From: Mangifera indica
Lineage: Eukaryota > Streptophyta > Magnoliopsida > Sapindales > Anacardiaceae
Assembly (NCBI RefSeq): GCF_011075055.1
Contig: NC_058145.1
Location: 4,435,228 to 4,499,227 of the forward strand
DNA: 64,000 bases
Reading direction: 5' to 3'
The notes under the pieces were generated by a model that was not told the origin of the DNA, did no database searches, and worked only from the letters and a program-made list of their open reading frames with translations. This document shows, in pieces, positions 1-17,732 of the stretch. Every line of letters starts with the position of its first letter. The first letter of the stretch is position 1. Both the position numbers and the translations under genes were made by a program.

Positions 1-1180
1 AGTATATTTGCTTTAATAATTCACTGACAACTAGAGAATAATATATTCCTCATGCTCTTGTTTGCGCCTTCTTACCTTTCACGTGGAAGTTTTGCTTGCG
101 TCTATATATATATATGCAAGTTTTGGCAAATATTTTTTAACCAAAGTGTTTGGTTGTTTGCTTCCATATTTTCTCTAAAAGTATTTGCTTCAGCATAGAT
201 CATTGGATTTTTTTCTCGATTAAGAAGAAAATTCAACAAACAGTTTTATCGATCATCGATACTATCAACGTAATGACAAGAAGACAGGTTATGTTTTGTT
301 ATATCAAATGAAAGTAAAAATATATCATATCAAATTTAAATTTTAATCCAAATTCAATTTACATTGAATTTTAATTTAGTCCGAATTCAAATTAATTTAA
401 TTTGAAATTTGGTCCTAATTTAAATTAATTTGAAATTGAAATTAAAATTAATAATGAAATTGTTTAAATTAATTTGGAAATTAGAATTCAAATTAATTTG
501 AAATTGGGTGAGTGGCGTACCATGGTTGGCGGAAACGCCAAGACAAAATATTTCACTAAAATTATTATGGAAGCAAACTAAATTTTCACAAGAAATAAAG
601 ATGATGAGAAAAAGAATAATACATGACAAGAGAAAAAGAAATATTCAAAAGTTAGAGTGAAAGCACCACATGTATTTTATTATTTGTAGTTCAGTAGATT
701 TTATTATGAGAAATTGAAATTTTATTATTATTTGTTGGTGATTCAAATTTAAAATGTAATTTAAATAACATTTAAAACTCAAAAATGATAATCTTACATC
801 AAATATTATGAATACTCAAATTTTTTTCTCTTTTTATAAAAAATGACGTCATACATATTAATTTACTGATAATCTAATTTTTTTTATTCTAATGTTACAT
901 TAGCTTATGCTAATTATGTTAATTTAATAATGATAATTCAGTTTGTTTGATTAAAATAATTGTCTTTCATTAATCTTTCATTAATGTAATTTAACGAATT
1001 AATATATATTTTCAAACATTTGTAATCAACTACCAATAAAGGGTGTACAGATTTCATAATACATATAGATTTTGAGTGTACATGTCGCTTTAGATAAAGA
1101 TGGATATTGTGACTATAATTAGAAATAAATTAACATTTCCTTAGAGAGCTATTTTTTGAATAATCCATTTTGGACACTTA
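1..1180. other. AT-rich intergenic stretch left of the first Mutator-like element
   Basis: No gene is supported here. Positions about 330-510 hold degenerate repeats built from variants of AAATTAATTTGAAATT. At 522-541 there is a near-palindromic GGCGGAAACGCC motif, related to GGCGTTAACACC at about 7402-7415 on the far side of the first Mutator-like element. Short reading frames in this interval follow the low-complexity sequence and show no domain. Confidence 0.5.
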
Positions 1181-1185
1181 TTAGA

Positions 1186-4130
1186 TTTGGCAGAGCCACG
1201 ATTTAGTGTTGTATTTATTCAATCGATGTTATTTCGTATGATCAATCACAAGAACCCAAACAAAGAAATGTGGTTTAAAATAAATGGTGTTAAATTCTGA
1301 TTCAACCCTGTTGAGTTTGAACTAGTCGCTGGTCTGATTTTTAGGGAGGATATGGACGTGTCCAATTACGTTGATTACACAAAAACGCCTCAATTGAAAA
1401 AGGAATACCCCTCAAATATTCACATGTTGTTATCCCATAGGGAGATCGAGCAAGCATTCGACAATGAAATTTGGGGAGACAATGATGACGATGTAGTGAA
1501 GTTCGCAGTCTTGTATTATGCGTTTACAGGATTATTAGAGGCGGACAATAGAACCAAAATATCTGATCATTTTTTACATTTAGTGGACAATTTAGATGCA
1601 TTTAATCAATACTTATAAGGGACACTGATATGAAATAAAACGGTTGACTCAATGCAAAAAAGTATCCATAACAAATATCAGTATTGTGTTTAATATTACC
1701 TGTCGTACATAAGTTCGCTCCCACTTTTCAGTTATAGTATTTTGGGATACTCGATTGTTTTTCAAGTAAGTATTATATAATAAATAAAATTTACATTTAT
1801 ACCGACTATTGTAAATACTAACCATAAATGTTGTACATTGTGTAATATTAGATTTATGAGACGATTCAAAATCTATCGCCTTATATCTATCTGGAAACAA
1901 ATGATCGAGTCTCCCATATCTTAAAATATAAAACAATTGTACTACCTACATGGGATGACATATTGATACTTTGGGACGCTCCTCCGGTAAGTTGCTTATT
2001 TATATTTTATTATTCCATTTTGTATTTCATTAATTTTTATAAATTTTCTTTATGTTCTAGAAGGAGATTGCAACTGTATTATATTCGATTGAGATTGAGG
2101 GTTACTTTGAGTGGTATATTCGAGCTTTGGAGTTTATAGGAGACTAGGCACCATCGACATCATCTGATGACGAGTTGTAGATTCAGACGATGATAATGAC
2201 ATCCAATCGAATCATCCTATTGCCTTTCAAATAGCGCTCAGAGGGTCTTCACAGTCGTCCACCGCTTCCATACGAATATCTTATCACAAGGTGTCAGACC
2301 CGTTATTCCTTGGACATCTCTTATTAGACAAACATCCCCTCCATAGGTGTCATCCTCTCGCACTGCACACTCCCGAGAGTTACATAGGGCCTCAGATAAT
2401 GTACATGTTTCCTCACCACGGATGTCTACTTCTTAAGCCTTTCATCCTCGAGAGCACCAGATGGACAAGCTTGCAAGACACTCAATCCACCGGATGTCGT
2501 ACAATGATGTATCATACGACCATCTTCAACAGATTTTAATGGAATATAGAAAAGACATCAGCGTTCAGATGCAACAACAATTGGACCAGCAAGCTACAAT
2601 GATATGCGCGAAGTAGAAGTGGTAGTCATCAGTGTTTCATGAGGAGATGCAATCGCATTGGCAGCAACAAACATCGATGTTTCATAAGGAGATACAAGAC
2701 CAATGGTAACAAACATCAATGCTTCAGGGGAGATGTAGGAACTCCAGACATCATTAAATAATCGAATTGCACAACTTGAGGATGCTTATATTTAGGTATC
2801 AAGATCAGTACAGGTTATTATCCACCATACTTAATTTTTATTTCAATTAGTTGTGTTATAAAATAATGATAAGAATCAATTTTTGAACTTTTTCTAGTTG
2901 GACGACTCATTAGATGATGATGTTCAACAATAAGTACAGGACCAACCAACAACTGTTCAGAAGCCGACGATAACTAAAAAAATATTAGCATTCGGATGTG
3001 TGCTATGAAAAGGGAAACAGTTGGTAAGTCAATTCACAAATCCAACAAAGGCGAAAAAGAACATACAGCCCATACCTGAAAATCGTCTTTTAGAGCCGTG
3101 ATTGGCTAAGGCTACTCAGAGTTCTTATTATGATATCGTCGAGCGTTAGATAATGACACTCGACGTGTCTTCCTCGAGGGACCAATTGGAATGACCGCCT
3201 ATATGCACAAACTATGGTGGACCCAAATTGTAACACCGAGGCAATGGTTGAAAAACACGGTATATACCCTTTCTTTGTATTTGTTCGTATTAGTTATCAC
3301 TTTTAACTTATGATGTAATTTATCTGTGTACACAATGTATTGAAACTTTCATAGGATACTTCATAAATTTTTTTCATATGGTAACTAGGTGATTGTTTCG
3401 ACCTAGTTCGTTGGACTTCTCCCACAATGCTACGATGAGTTTAAATAGTTGGGTGCAAGTATAGAGTGACCCACATTTTTTCTAGATCAAATCAATGGCA
3501 TCTTACGTCAACAGTCAACTGAATTTTTTCGACCGTGAAATAATGTTGACAATGTGGTGTACAATTGTAAGTTGTTTACGATGTATTTGATTATTAGTAC
3601 TTATTTTTCTTCATTGGTTGATAGATATTATTTTCCTCAACATCGATAACCAATATTGGGTATGTGAAGTATTGGATATCAACGATTGGAAGTTGTATGT
3701 ATATGACTCTGCCCAATATACCACTAGTTTATAAAGGGTGAAGAAGTTAATGATTTCATATAGGACACTGACACACCTAATGAAAGCGAGTAATTTCTAT
3801 ACATCAAAGGGAATTTAACCGTTAGATACTCCACCAACATTACAATACAAGTATGTTCGTGATGTGCCAAAACAAGATGTAGGAAGCGGAGACTGTGACA
3901 CTTTTTTACTTATGTTTATGGAATACCTTCCCGAGATCGATCATTTAATTTCACATTGAAACATTCCATGAGGTTAAGAAAGCACGTCGCTACAACCATA
4001 TTCCAAGGAAGGGCCCTCAGTAAGTATTTAGTGTTTATGGGGTTTATTTATATGTTAGCAGAGTTTACTTAATTTCTTGTATTTATTAAATTCAATTGGA
4101 TTATGAAAATGCAGATTTTGAGAAATTCGA
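1186..4130 (+). pseudogene. DUF1985 / Ulp1-like C48 peptidase pseudogene of MULE copy 1
   Basis: From about 1186 the plus strand encodes a DUF1985-like region (MWFKINGVKF, a stop, then FNPVEFELVAGLIF). It continues as an 88-codon open stretch at 1352-1618 with the motif WGDNDDDVVKFAVLYYAF, and copy 2 has WGDNDEDVVKIVVLY at the matching place. Further exons are broken by stops. At about 3620-3930 an Ulp1 core is visible: NQYWVCEVLD, then WKLYVYDSAQY, then SGDCDTFLLMFMEYL. The Asp of YDS and the Cys of GDC remain, but the usual catalytic His before Trp reads Tyr, and the residue after Cys is Asp where Gly is usual. With several in-frame stops as well, this is a dead gene. Such genes are passengers in Kaonashi MULEs and resemble SUMO/ubiquitin-like proteases. 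Confidence 0.7.
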
Positions 4131-4455
4131 TTAAGGCGTGGGTGGGTGGGCATGCATATGAATTAGATGTCATTTTATTATTATTTGAATGATGTATTTT
4201 ATTATTGTTTTATTAATGTATAATATAGGCAAAAAATCAAATATATACATAAAATGATAAACCAACAAATAAATATTGTGGTAATTCTATTCTATTATTT
4301 TGATCCATTAACATTGTGTATATGTAAGAGTCTGAACATAAAAAATCAATACATTAAAATTTGTACAAAACCCAACAGATAAATTATATAAAATTAAATA
4401 TTGCAATATACAATATCAGACGCAATCAGAATATTAACTGTGATAACCTATTCGA

Positions 4456-7056
4456 CCATATAGGTTGCACCGTGACTATGACGACCTCGGTTTCGTGAGT
4501 TACTTGGGGTGCGGGACGAGCCAACCACGAGAACTAAAGCTAGACTCTGACATTTCAAGCGAGTATGGCTAGGTTGATGACATTGGCTGCAGTTTTGTTA
4601 TCAAACTTCCTCTCCTTATGAAGGTCTTCTTGCATGATTGGAAAGACGATCGGACTTTCATTGCTCCATCACTAGAGGATAAGTTGCAGACATATTTGAT
4701 GGTGCCCCAGCTAATTGATCCTTTAGTGGATTAATATCTTCTTCGTATACCCTATGTAAATATTCAGTAAAGTAATATATACTGACCCAGCCTACACAGT
4801 CCGACAGGTTATTATACTTTGCTATAGTTGCAGCGTGTGCACACAAAATTTGGAAAAGTTGAAATTTTCTACAATCATACGTTCGATATAGAAGATTCAT
4901 GATGAACACTTGTTGTCGTGAATCATGAACTTTGTATTGTTATATGTTGATTGGTTTAACAACCATGTTAGCAGATTTGAACACATATCGAGCAAGCTTG
5001 TCCTTAACGCATGGTGTTAATGGGTGAGATCTCTCATATACAAAAAACAACTAAAATAAATGCGATGAAAAAACAAAAACATCATTAAAATTTTATTTAT
5101 ACGAATCAGTCATGCTTCGCCTATTGAAAAACCAATATTGCATTGTGTTTCGAAGAAACTCAATCAATATGGTGATAGATAAAGTGCGAGCAGTTCGTGT
5201 CAAAGCATTAAAGGACTCAGCAATAGTGATCATCATAATATTGTACCGTTATCCTCCAAAGTGGGCACACGCCCATCTTTCATACTCAATGTCGATCAAA
5301 TAGGTTGTTGTAGCGAGATTTACTCTTGCAATTCTACTCATAGCAGCTTGAAAGTTCGTGAGACGATATGCGTTAGCAGCGTTTCAAAATAATCCTTCAA
5401 TATGTTTAGTTTTTTTAAATTACGAACACATGTTACTTTTTATGTGGTAATTACAAAACCCATGATGAGCATGAGACATTACGTTCGTGACCCTCGTAAT
5501 TATTGAATGATGACGATCAAAAATAATAGTTAAATCTGCCAAATCACTAATGCATATGCTAAGGTATGTCAAAAATGGCATTTATGTATCTATTCCCTCC
5601 TTGTGCCCAATACCGAATGTGAGTGGATAAATTTGATTATCACCACCTTTCGCAATAACAATAAAAAGAGACCCAAGATACTTTTCCTTTAAGTGTGAAA
5701 CATTAATACATATCACTGAACAACAGAATTGTTGGAACTCTCTTATAGAACACCCCATACACATAAAAAAACTTAAACTTATTTTCGAATCGATATTAAT
5801 ACGTGTCACAGTTATTGAGTTCTTAAACTCCAAATTATGACAATACTCACTTAATAGACCGAAAGACTCTTCCAAAGATCCTCGCAATACATTTATTGCA
5901 TATGTTTTGGCACGTCATACTTGCATGTAGGATATATCAATTTTGTACCTATCTGTCATGTTGAATAATTTCCTTTGGTCTATAAATACGATTAACCATA
6001 AATATTGACTTAAGTATGCTCTCTAACGATTCTTCACCAGTTTGTCTATGGTACGACAATATTTAATCCTGCGGACAAGTGTGGGTCTCATCCATACATC
6101 GTAAGACCCAATAGTCTCTATCTTGCGCTCTTGTTGCTCGTGCCTTCCATTTACATTGTAGGTGTACGCACTTAAGCTCATACTGTATGTTATCCAAGTG
6201 ACCAACCTTCCATTGAATTTCTATCTCTAAGACATATGTTCGAAATCTCTCAATTATACCTTGGAGTTATAAAAACCCATCACTTGTAAATGGTTACCCC
6301 TTTGTGTTCCCGATTACTAATTCCTGCATTCTCAATATCAACAGTAGGCTCAAAAACCTATTGAAATGGATTTGGATTATGGATGTGACTTTGATATGCT
6401 CCAATATTCATAAAGCCATGACGTCTTATATTACATTCAGCCCCCTCGTTACAAACATGACTTTGATTTCTACCAACGTCTTAGCTCGAAGCACCGTATA
6501 TGCCCTCATCAAACCCTGAGAATTCTTTGTCGTCATCATCATCATCCTCCGCCTCCCCATTACCTTCTACTTCATAATCCTCATCTATGTCGTCCTCATT
6601 ATCATCATCAACACCATAATTCCCACGAAACTCTTGAAAACTTTGTGGATATGCCCACTCATCTATCGGATGATTTTTCTTTTCTTCCTCATGAAGATCT
6701 TCCCTTTGTTGATTATCCCTTCCGTCAATTTGACTCTCGGTAACAAAAAGTTTTGTGTATCATTGTGAACTTCTTGCTACAATCGTCAAAAACTCCACAT
6801 CATCATCGTCTACAATCTCCATCAGACCGACATCACCTAGTGTGAATACGCACACATTTGACTGACTTCGATCAAGTAGACGATAATTGATTCTTACAAT
6901 GAATCATTCAAAATCAATATTTGTGTCATTACACATCCTTCTCTCATTCCCACCAATATATTTTGTCACATTACCATCACCTTCAACTCATTGGCATCTA
7001 TAGCGAATATTAAATACAACTTTTCCATCCTGACTAAAAATAAACCTAAAAAACAT
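4456..7056 (-). pseudogene. MURA-type transposase pseudogene of MULE copy 1
   Basis: Read on the minus strand, a plausible start is at 7056 (MFFRFIFSQDGKVVFNIRY). It is followed by an Asp/Glu-rich linker near 6530-6640, an N-terminal zinc-binding region (6023-6205), the catalytic region (5582-5887 and onward) and a SWIM-type zinc finger at 4658-4909 (CRKFQLFQILCAHAATIAKY). The block around the first catalytic Asp reads VICINVSHLKEKYLG, where the expected motif is ICIDG, so the Asp is now Asn. The SDRH-like motif reads FDRHHSII near 5500. Frameshifts and stops split the gene into several frames. The family cuts and pastes MULE DNA. This copy should be inactive. Confidence 0.75.
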
Positions 7057-7060
7057 AAAA

Positions 7061-8003
7061 ACTCCAAATTACACTACTTTACAATTTTTTCAAATTAAGC
7101 CTCAAATGTAATACCAATGCAACTAAGCTTTATACATACGTATTTATAACACATTAAACTATCATATCATCAAGTGATGTACAAAAATTGATCAAGGTAA
7201 GACAATAAAAAACAAAAGAAAATGACAGTGGCAATTTTATAATTTTTTACGTAACTCTCTTCTGAGACTTGTAAAACAATACATACACAAGCACCAGATT
7301 GGAATAAACAAGCATAAAAAATAAAGGAATTGAGTGTAATGGAAGAAAACAAAAAAAAATAAATAAATTCGTTGGGGCCTAGGGAGTTAGCGTTAACACC
7401 GAGGGTTGGCGTTAACACCAATCTGCTCTTCGTCTGAAATTTTTTCTGGCTTGTATTTTGGTATTTTATAACTATTACTACAACATTAAAAAATATTATA
7501 ACAATTTTAAACAATAGAAACAACATTAAATTTTACATGAAATTATGAACATGAATCTACCATATTTATTTTATTTTCAATTGTTCATAAAAAAACACAT
7601 AACATACGAGCTTAAGTCAAGACTGACCTGAATGTGGATGATTTTGCTATGAAGTCTTTGCAACAGATGTTAATTCTCTTAATAAATTTAGCAATTTTCG
7701 TCTCTTCCTCCCTTGTGTCCAAGTTAAATCTTTTATAATAGTTTTCTCACAGATTTAATTGTTCAATCATGTGTCTTCTTTCATTTATAATTTATTTTTT
7801 TTCATACTATAAGAATTTCTTCCTCACTTGAAAACTGAGGAAGAAGAGAGAAAAAGAGAGAATCTTTGCATAGATCATTTCAAAAGAGGTATTTTAGGAA
7901 AATAGATTACTGTTGTGATATATTTGTATAAGTTTTGAAATGAGTGATATATACATATATATATACACAGATTAAAATAAGGATAAAAATTTTAATTTCC
8001 CAA

Positions 8004-8042
<39 letters not shown>

Positions 8043-10540
8043 CTACAAGAGTACATTATGGTAAAATTCAGTCAACCATACCTAATTTTTATAACGAGAT
8101 GATGCTCAGCATTACCTATCTCTCTTGTTAAACGGTGTGCAAAGAAGCTCACTTGTGAAAGCCTATAAAAAATGTTGAGTAGAGGCATTATAATTATTCC
8201 AATTAAACATAAGGAAATTAGATAAAATGATCGAAGTTCAGAGACTTAAACAAAATTGACTTACCTTTTTAGTGTTAAACTGAGATATGACCAAAACTCC
8301 TAATTTAATATCATATTCACCTTTCACCTTTTATATATGAACATAATATTGTATCAACAAAAAAGACATTACATTCACATCCTTTAAGTTTTGAAATTTA
8401 CTTTTTCACCTTCTCACCATATAGGGGTTATTTAACAATTATAACTATGCGAGGGAAACTAATATTTACCATGTATGGTGTAAATTGATACTTTATTATG
8501 TGAGAGTAAACAGATATTTTTCAAACTCCTTAACAATTTTTTTAAAGTATATTTTGTACTTTCAGTTATAATACTTGTTTTATTCGAATAATATTTGTTT
8601 TATTAAAAGAAATGAACTAAGAATTTTTAAAATTACACACCAAAAAACATAAATTAAAAAATATTAATTTGCCTCCAAAATAAAAATTATTAGAAAGTCC
8701 ACAAATTAGAAAATATCAAGGAACCCTTAAAATTGAAAAATATCATGACCTCCCTCAAATTAGAAAATATAAAAACCCTTAAAACTGAAAAATATTAGAG
8801 CTTATTATGCGGATTACACGTATCGAATAAACATGGGGGGTTTCGGAAAAATAACCAAATACCCCCATCATACATACCCTAACCCCCCGCATACTTAAAA
8901 GTTATCCTAAACGCCCATCATGCGTGACCCATGTAGTTTGAAAAATAACAAATGCACCCCATCTTCAACCCAAACATAATATATGTTTGCAAGACGGCAC
9001 CAAAAGTAACATTGTTTCAACAAATTGGGACTTTGAAACATATTTTGGTAAAACCTCTTTTCAATAGGGCAACAACCTTGTCAAGTAGATTTAGTTTACT
9101 GGGATTCATACAGAGTGTGTAAAAAACATTAACACATATGCATGTAACCAATTAAAAACATGTAATTTCAACCCATGCTTGATTCTCCCCAAATCTTTAG
9201 CACTTCTCTATCACTGCATATTACATACAGTTGAAGAAACAACTTTTACAAATTCAAATTAGAAATCTAATAGTTTATCATCTTTAATTATTTCCCATAT
9301 TACAGAAAATAAACTTAATTCAATACCAAAATTTCTTTTGTTGTTGTTATAAGAAAGTTTTTTTTCCAGTAAACTTTTTAGGGTTGCTAGACAAAAAATT
9401 AATAGCAACCATTGTATTCATTCGAGGTTCGTAAAATTAATTTTCTTAAAGTTTAATAGGCAAAACTTATAAAGAAATAATAAATTCAATAAATAAATAC
9501 TAAATAACAACAAAATAATTTCTCGTGAATACTTACCAAAACAATAGAAAAAGGGTAAAATAATTTTTAATAGAAAATAGTTAAAAAAGCTAAAAGAGGA
9601 GTTTAAGTTGTTGTGAAATTCATCCTTGAGGAAAGAAAATAATGGGATTTTATTTTTCTTAAAGAATAGGTCTCCTTTTTCCTATTCCAATTAAATTAAA
9701 TATTTTTCAATATTTCTAAATCCAGAATTTGGGTCCGGGCTTTCGGCCTCATATTTTTTTGTTTGAGTCAGGTTTATCAAAATTTTCAAACAACGAGCCT
9801 ATTTTAAACTCATTTTATCACTTTAAAAATTTATAAACAATACTTTTACAGTCTACTATAAGTTTCCCTTACTCATAATAAATTTTTGGGCAGTATTGGG
9901 CCTTGGGTTTCAACATACCCAAAACCCAAAATCCGAATTCTATTTGATTTGAAACTAAATTTTTCGGACTGAATACTCAAGCCTCAAGCTTACCCATCCA
10001 ATTGACAAACCTACTTGTGATTAATCTTTCTCGGGAACTTAGTGGTATTGTTTATTTCTACTATTCGCTTGTACAAAGCAACTGTTCAATAGAATGCTTT
10101 TCCGACAAATTTTCTTAATGGTTGCAAATGTTTTGGTAACGAAATATAATATTAACTATATTTGAATTCAAATTGAATCAAATATGAATATGATTTGATT
10201 TGTACTCAACTCAAATCCATAATAATCAATTCGAGCTTGAACTTATCTAAGTTGGCTATAGATATCATCAAGGAGTCACATATGAGATGAATAATGGTAT
10301 TAACGGATGAATGTTATCACCTAGATAAACAAAATTATTAAAAGGGGATTCAAACTAAACTTGAGTCCAACTATTGAGCTAAAGGTTGAAAGTCTAATTT
10401 GGATTAAGTACGAATCGAATTGAGTTTGTACATGACTTTCTCACCGTGTACACTTGAAACAAATATTATTCAGTCTTTGGATACCTCGATGACTTTAGTC
10501 AAATAATTATAGGATTGGAAAGTGTTTTATCAAACTTGAA
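7061..10540. other. Intergenic sequence between MULE copy 1 and the kinase gene
   Basis: No host gene is seen. Near 7390-7420 there are two GCGTTAACACC repeats. A pure TA microsatellite lies at 8006-8037. At about 9720-10010 the sequence resembles non-autonomous hAT-type debris (GGGTCCGGGCTTTCGGCC, and ending CAATTGACAAACCTAC), but no matching left end was found. The 118-codon minus frame at 7170-7526 has no domain and crosses these repeats. Confidence 0.45.
8006..8037. repeat. TA microsatellite
   Basis: Uninterrupted TA dinucleotides in AT-rich intergenic DNA. Confidence 0.95.
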
Positions 10541-10760
10541 GATAAAGATCAAACCTGGAAAGTCCTTTTAATGCTCTTTGCCTTATTTTATGAAGGATGT
10601 CAAAGCTTCCTTATACTCACAAGAGTGAAGGAAAGATCTTTTCCAAGGCAAAGGGATATAAAGAAAAGGAGCCTAGAGACAAAGCACCCAGAGGTCGATC
10701 CAAATCAAAGATCAAATTTCTTAAAACTGAACACCATTATTGCCATAAAAAGGGCCTATC
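10541..10760 (+). pseudogene. Ty1/copia gag fragment (partial zinc knuckle)
   Basis: An open stretch at 10597-10812 encodes a basic segment (SKAKGYKEKEPRDK, then RGRSKSKIKF) followed by HHYCHKKG. The order, a Lys/Arg/Ser-rich tract leading into a CxxC-like knuckle, is typical of copia gag just before or within its zinc knuckle. The knuckle is incomplete, and I see no LTR, protease or integrase beside it. It is therefore an isolated fragment and probably not expressed. A short unknown host protein is possible but less likely. Confidence 0.4.
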
Positions 10761-11077
10761 TATGGTTTTAAGTGTGTTTTTATACCCTCTCGATGTGGTG
10801 TCAGTGAAGTGACTTTAAACTGAAACCTGAGGTGAGATGTTAGGGTAAAAGTCCTTTTTCAAAATAATCTCATTTGATAAAAATGGCAGACATTGTTTCA
10901 CAGAAGAACTAAAAAGGCAGATGATGACTTTGATAAAATGAAGAATGTCAATTGGACAGTATTTACAACCTCTACAACCTTTACTCATTCCTTTTGCTCT
11001 CACAACAAACAAAATAAACATATTCAGAAATTCAGAACGACGTCAACATCCTCGACCTCGAACCCTAATTAATCCCA

Positions 11078-11082
<5 letters not shown>

Positions 11083-11131
<49 letters not shown>
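11083..11131. repeat. TA microsatellite downstream of the CDPK gene
   Basis: About 24 TA units just beyond the CDPK stop codon (11216), on its 3' side. The repeat is likely to vary between individuals. Confidence 0.95.
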
Positions 11132-11133
<2 letters not shown>

Positions 11134-11215
11134 AAGAAGAAAAAGGAAATGAATTCCAAAGATCAACTCTAAAATTCAATACCCCACTTAATAAATTTTA
11201 ATCCTTATTGAATCA

Positions 11216-15450
<4,235 letters not shown>

Positions 15451-16060
15451 AACGTTGAATCAACAAAAAGCTAAAATGGGTCTCAAAATTAACGAACAAA
15501 ACCAATAAAATCAAAATCTTATCTTTCTAAACAAAACACGAAAAAACTATCTTTAAAATCAAACAGAAGAGAAAAATAAAAACCTCAGGATCTAGTTCCA
15601 AATTTAAGAATTTGATTCAAACCCAGATGAAGAGACAACCTATTTTGTTAATAAAAAGCAAAAGTTTCAAATTACGATGAAGATTTAAAATTTCCCCAAA
15701 AAATAAAAGCAATCCCAGAAAGTGAGAGAAAACAAAAAGATATGGAGAAAATGGGAGGAGAAACAAAGGAAATATATGGAAAAGAAATGAGGGGAATGAG
15801 AATGAGAGGCAGAATTTAGCGTGTAAAGATTATAGAAGAAGAAGAAGAAGAAGGACCACAGAGAGAGAGTCAAACATCTTTCCCAGAGACTTCCCTCCCA
15901 ACCCCTCCCTTTCTCTGTGAAATTTTGTTTTGTTTTGTTTAATCTGGGTTGAATAACAAAAGAGAAAGCTGGGAGAGGCGCTTGTTTTGTTGTATTCCAA
16001 AAATAAGCGAAGCAGAAATCAAAAGTGTATTTGTTTTGAGAAAGTTGCAGTTGGCTACAG
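15451..16060 (-). promoter_or_regulatory. 5' leader and proximal upstream region of the CDPK gene
   Basis: Upstream of the CDPK start codon (15450), the minus strand is rich in pyrimidines and contains a CTT-type repeat (GAA on the plus strand, about 15836-15854). Pyrimidine and CTT-rich leaders are common around plant transcription starts. I see no unambiguous TATA box, so the transcription start is not placed. Confidence 0.4.
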
Positions 16061-16310
16061 CTGCTGACCCAAAAATATTGTTCTATCTATTTGGTAATTA
16101 AGCTCCATTTACTTACCTTGATCAATCTTATTGTAATGACAATTATACCCTCTTAACAACATTCATTTTTCAAATTTATTCAAATCAATGGTGGGGTTAA
16201 TTTATAAATTTATGATTATGCATAAACATGACTCATGAAAAAGGAAAATAGAAATTAATAATATGTATTAAAAGCAAAATATTGGTAACTCCATATGTAG
16301 AAAACTTGGC

Positions 16311-16312
<2 letters not shown>

Positions 16313-16351
<39 letters not shown>
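16313..16351. repeat. AAT microsatellite
   Basis: About 13 uninterrupted AAT units. A shorter AAT run lies at 17431-17456. Confidence 0.95.
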
Positions 16352-17708
16352 TAGTCTTCCAATTATCTTCCAACATAGAGAGTAGTATGTTTGTATGTAT
16401 GCATGCCCCCTATTGAAACATTCTTTTTTACTAGGCATATAGAGATTGCAATTGCAGCCTTAAAAGAACAATAGTTGTGAACCCAACTCACCACTTACTA
16501 CTAGATGCATCAATTTTAGGGATAACAACTTGTCTTGAAAAAAATGGTTCATGTCCTATCTCATGCAAAAAGAAAATTATTTGAGATAAACGGAAACAAT
16601 TTCTGAAAGTAGAGATGAGATGAATATATTCTCGTTCTATTCTCACCTTATATATAATTTACGAAAATATCTATTATATTTTTTATTATTTAACACAATA
16701 TTATTATTATAGTTGTACTTAAACAAAGATGACAAAGAAAGATAAGGATAAGAAAAAATTATTTCTCACAAATGAAGAACAAAAATTTTCTATCATTCTC
16801 GTAACAAAAATAAAGAGAGAACAAAGATATCTCTCATCCCACCAAAACGAGATAAGGATAGTCATTCATTTTCATCCCTTCACTTTTCCATCTCTATCAA
16901 ATTTCTTAAGTCTTATACTCATTAACTAAAGCAGTAAATAAAGATTGTGGGTATTCCTAAACTCAAGTACTTGAATTTGGAATATTCTCAAAAGGATCTT
17001 TTGATAACCAACCGAAGCGCATAATAAGGAAGATATGCAATTGACTAAAAAAAAAAAAAAATTATGATTGTGAAATTAAAAATACTTGAGATTAAAGCAG
17101 AAGGAAGAAGGTGTCATAAATAAATCATAATTACTAGTAAATCTTGTATCCCTTCTTCTTCCTCAACAATATGTATGTACCATCATTTAACATTATTAAT
17201 CTCTCTCTCATGACATTTTGTGGAACAAGGACAGTCTCCAAACCCATTAATAAGATCTGTACATAATAATTTATTTTTTTAATTAAATTAAGAAAAATTA
17301 TTTTTATGTATAATCACATAAAAGAATAATATTAAAATTAATACTCATGTAATAAATTACAATTTTAAATATATCTTGTTCATGAGTCATTTAAGTCAGT
17401 TTAGGATAATTACAAATTCAATTAACTGTGAATAATAATAATAATAATAATAATAAATATGGTGAACAACAAATTTCAAGTCAAGTCATAATTGGCCTCC
17501 TAATATAAGTTGGGGTTATTATTGTCAATTTGCTAAAAGGTTAACTTGGACAATTCATTGGTTCCTTTCGTTTCCCGCTATTTCATTGAACAACTTTCTA
17601 GTTTTATTATTAAAATATAAATAAAGGGTGTTTTAGTAAATTTGTTCACAAGGCGTTGGTTGGTTATATCTTTCAACAGTCTACACCAACGACAATTATG
17701 AGTTATTT

Positions 17709-17732
17709 TATATATATATATATATATATATA
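17709..17732. repeat. TA microsatellite
   Basis: About 12 TA units in the CDPK upstream region. Confidence 0.9.

Larger units (their letters stand above)
1180..7060. mobile_element. Degenerate Kaonashi-type Mutator-like element, copy 1
   Basis: This is a decayed DNA transposon of the plant MULE group that carries an Ulp1-like gene. A plus-strand DUF1985 and C48-peptidase pseudogene (about 1186-4130) converges with a minus-strand MURA-type transposase pseudogene (about 4456-7056). The same layout and strand arrangement recurs at 56.6-63.8 kb, so it is a family structure and not chance. I could not define terminal inverted repeats or a 9-bp target duplication, so the ends are approximate and follow the coding remnants. 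The element may extend to the GGCG..CGCC motifs near 530 and 7410. Confidence 0.75.

Noticed and set aside
420..629. 69-codon minus frame rich in Asn and Phe
   Set aside because: It follows degenerate AAATTAATTT repeats. No domain and no gene context.
7170..7526. 118-codon hydrophobic minus frame
   Set aside because: T-rich sequence gives Phe/Leu-rich translation by chance. It crosses GTTAACACC repeats and has no recognisable domain.
10945..11172. Plus frame with an Ile-Tyr run next to the CDPK 3' end
   Set aside because: It is the TA microsatellite in translation.
16729..16929. 66-codon plus frame beginning MTKKDKDKKK
   Set aside because: A-rich intergenic composition, no family similarity, and inside the CDPK upstream region.
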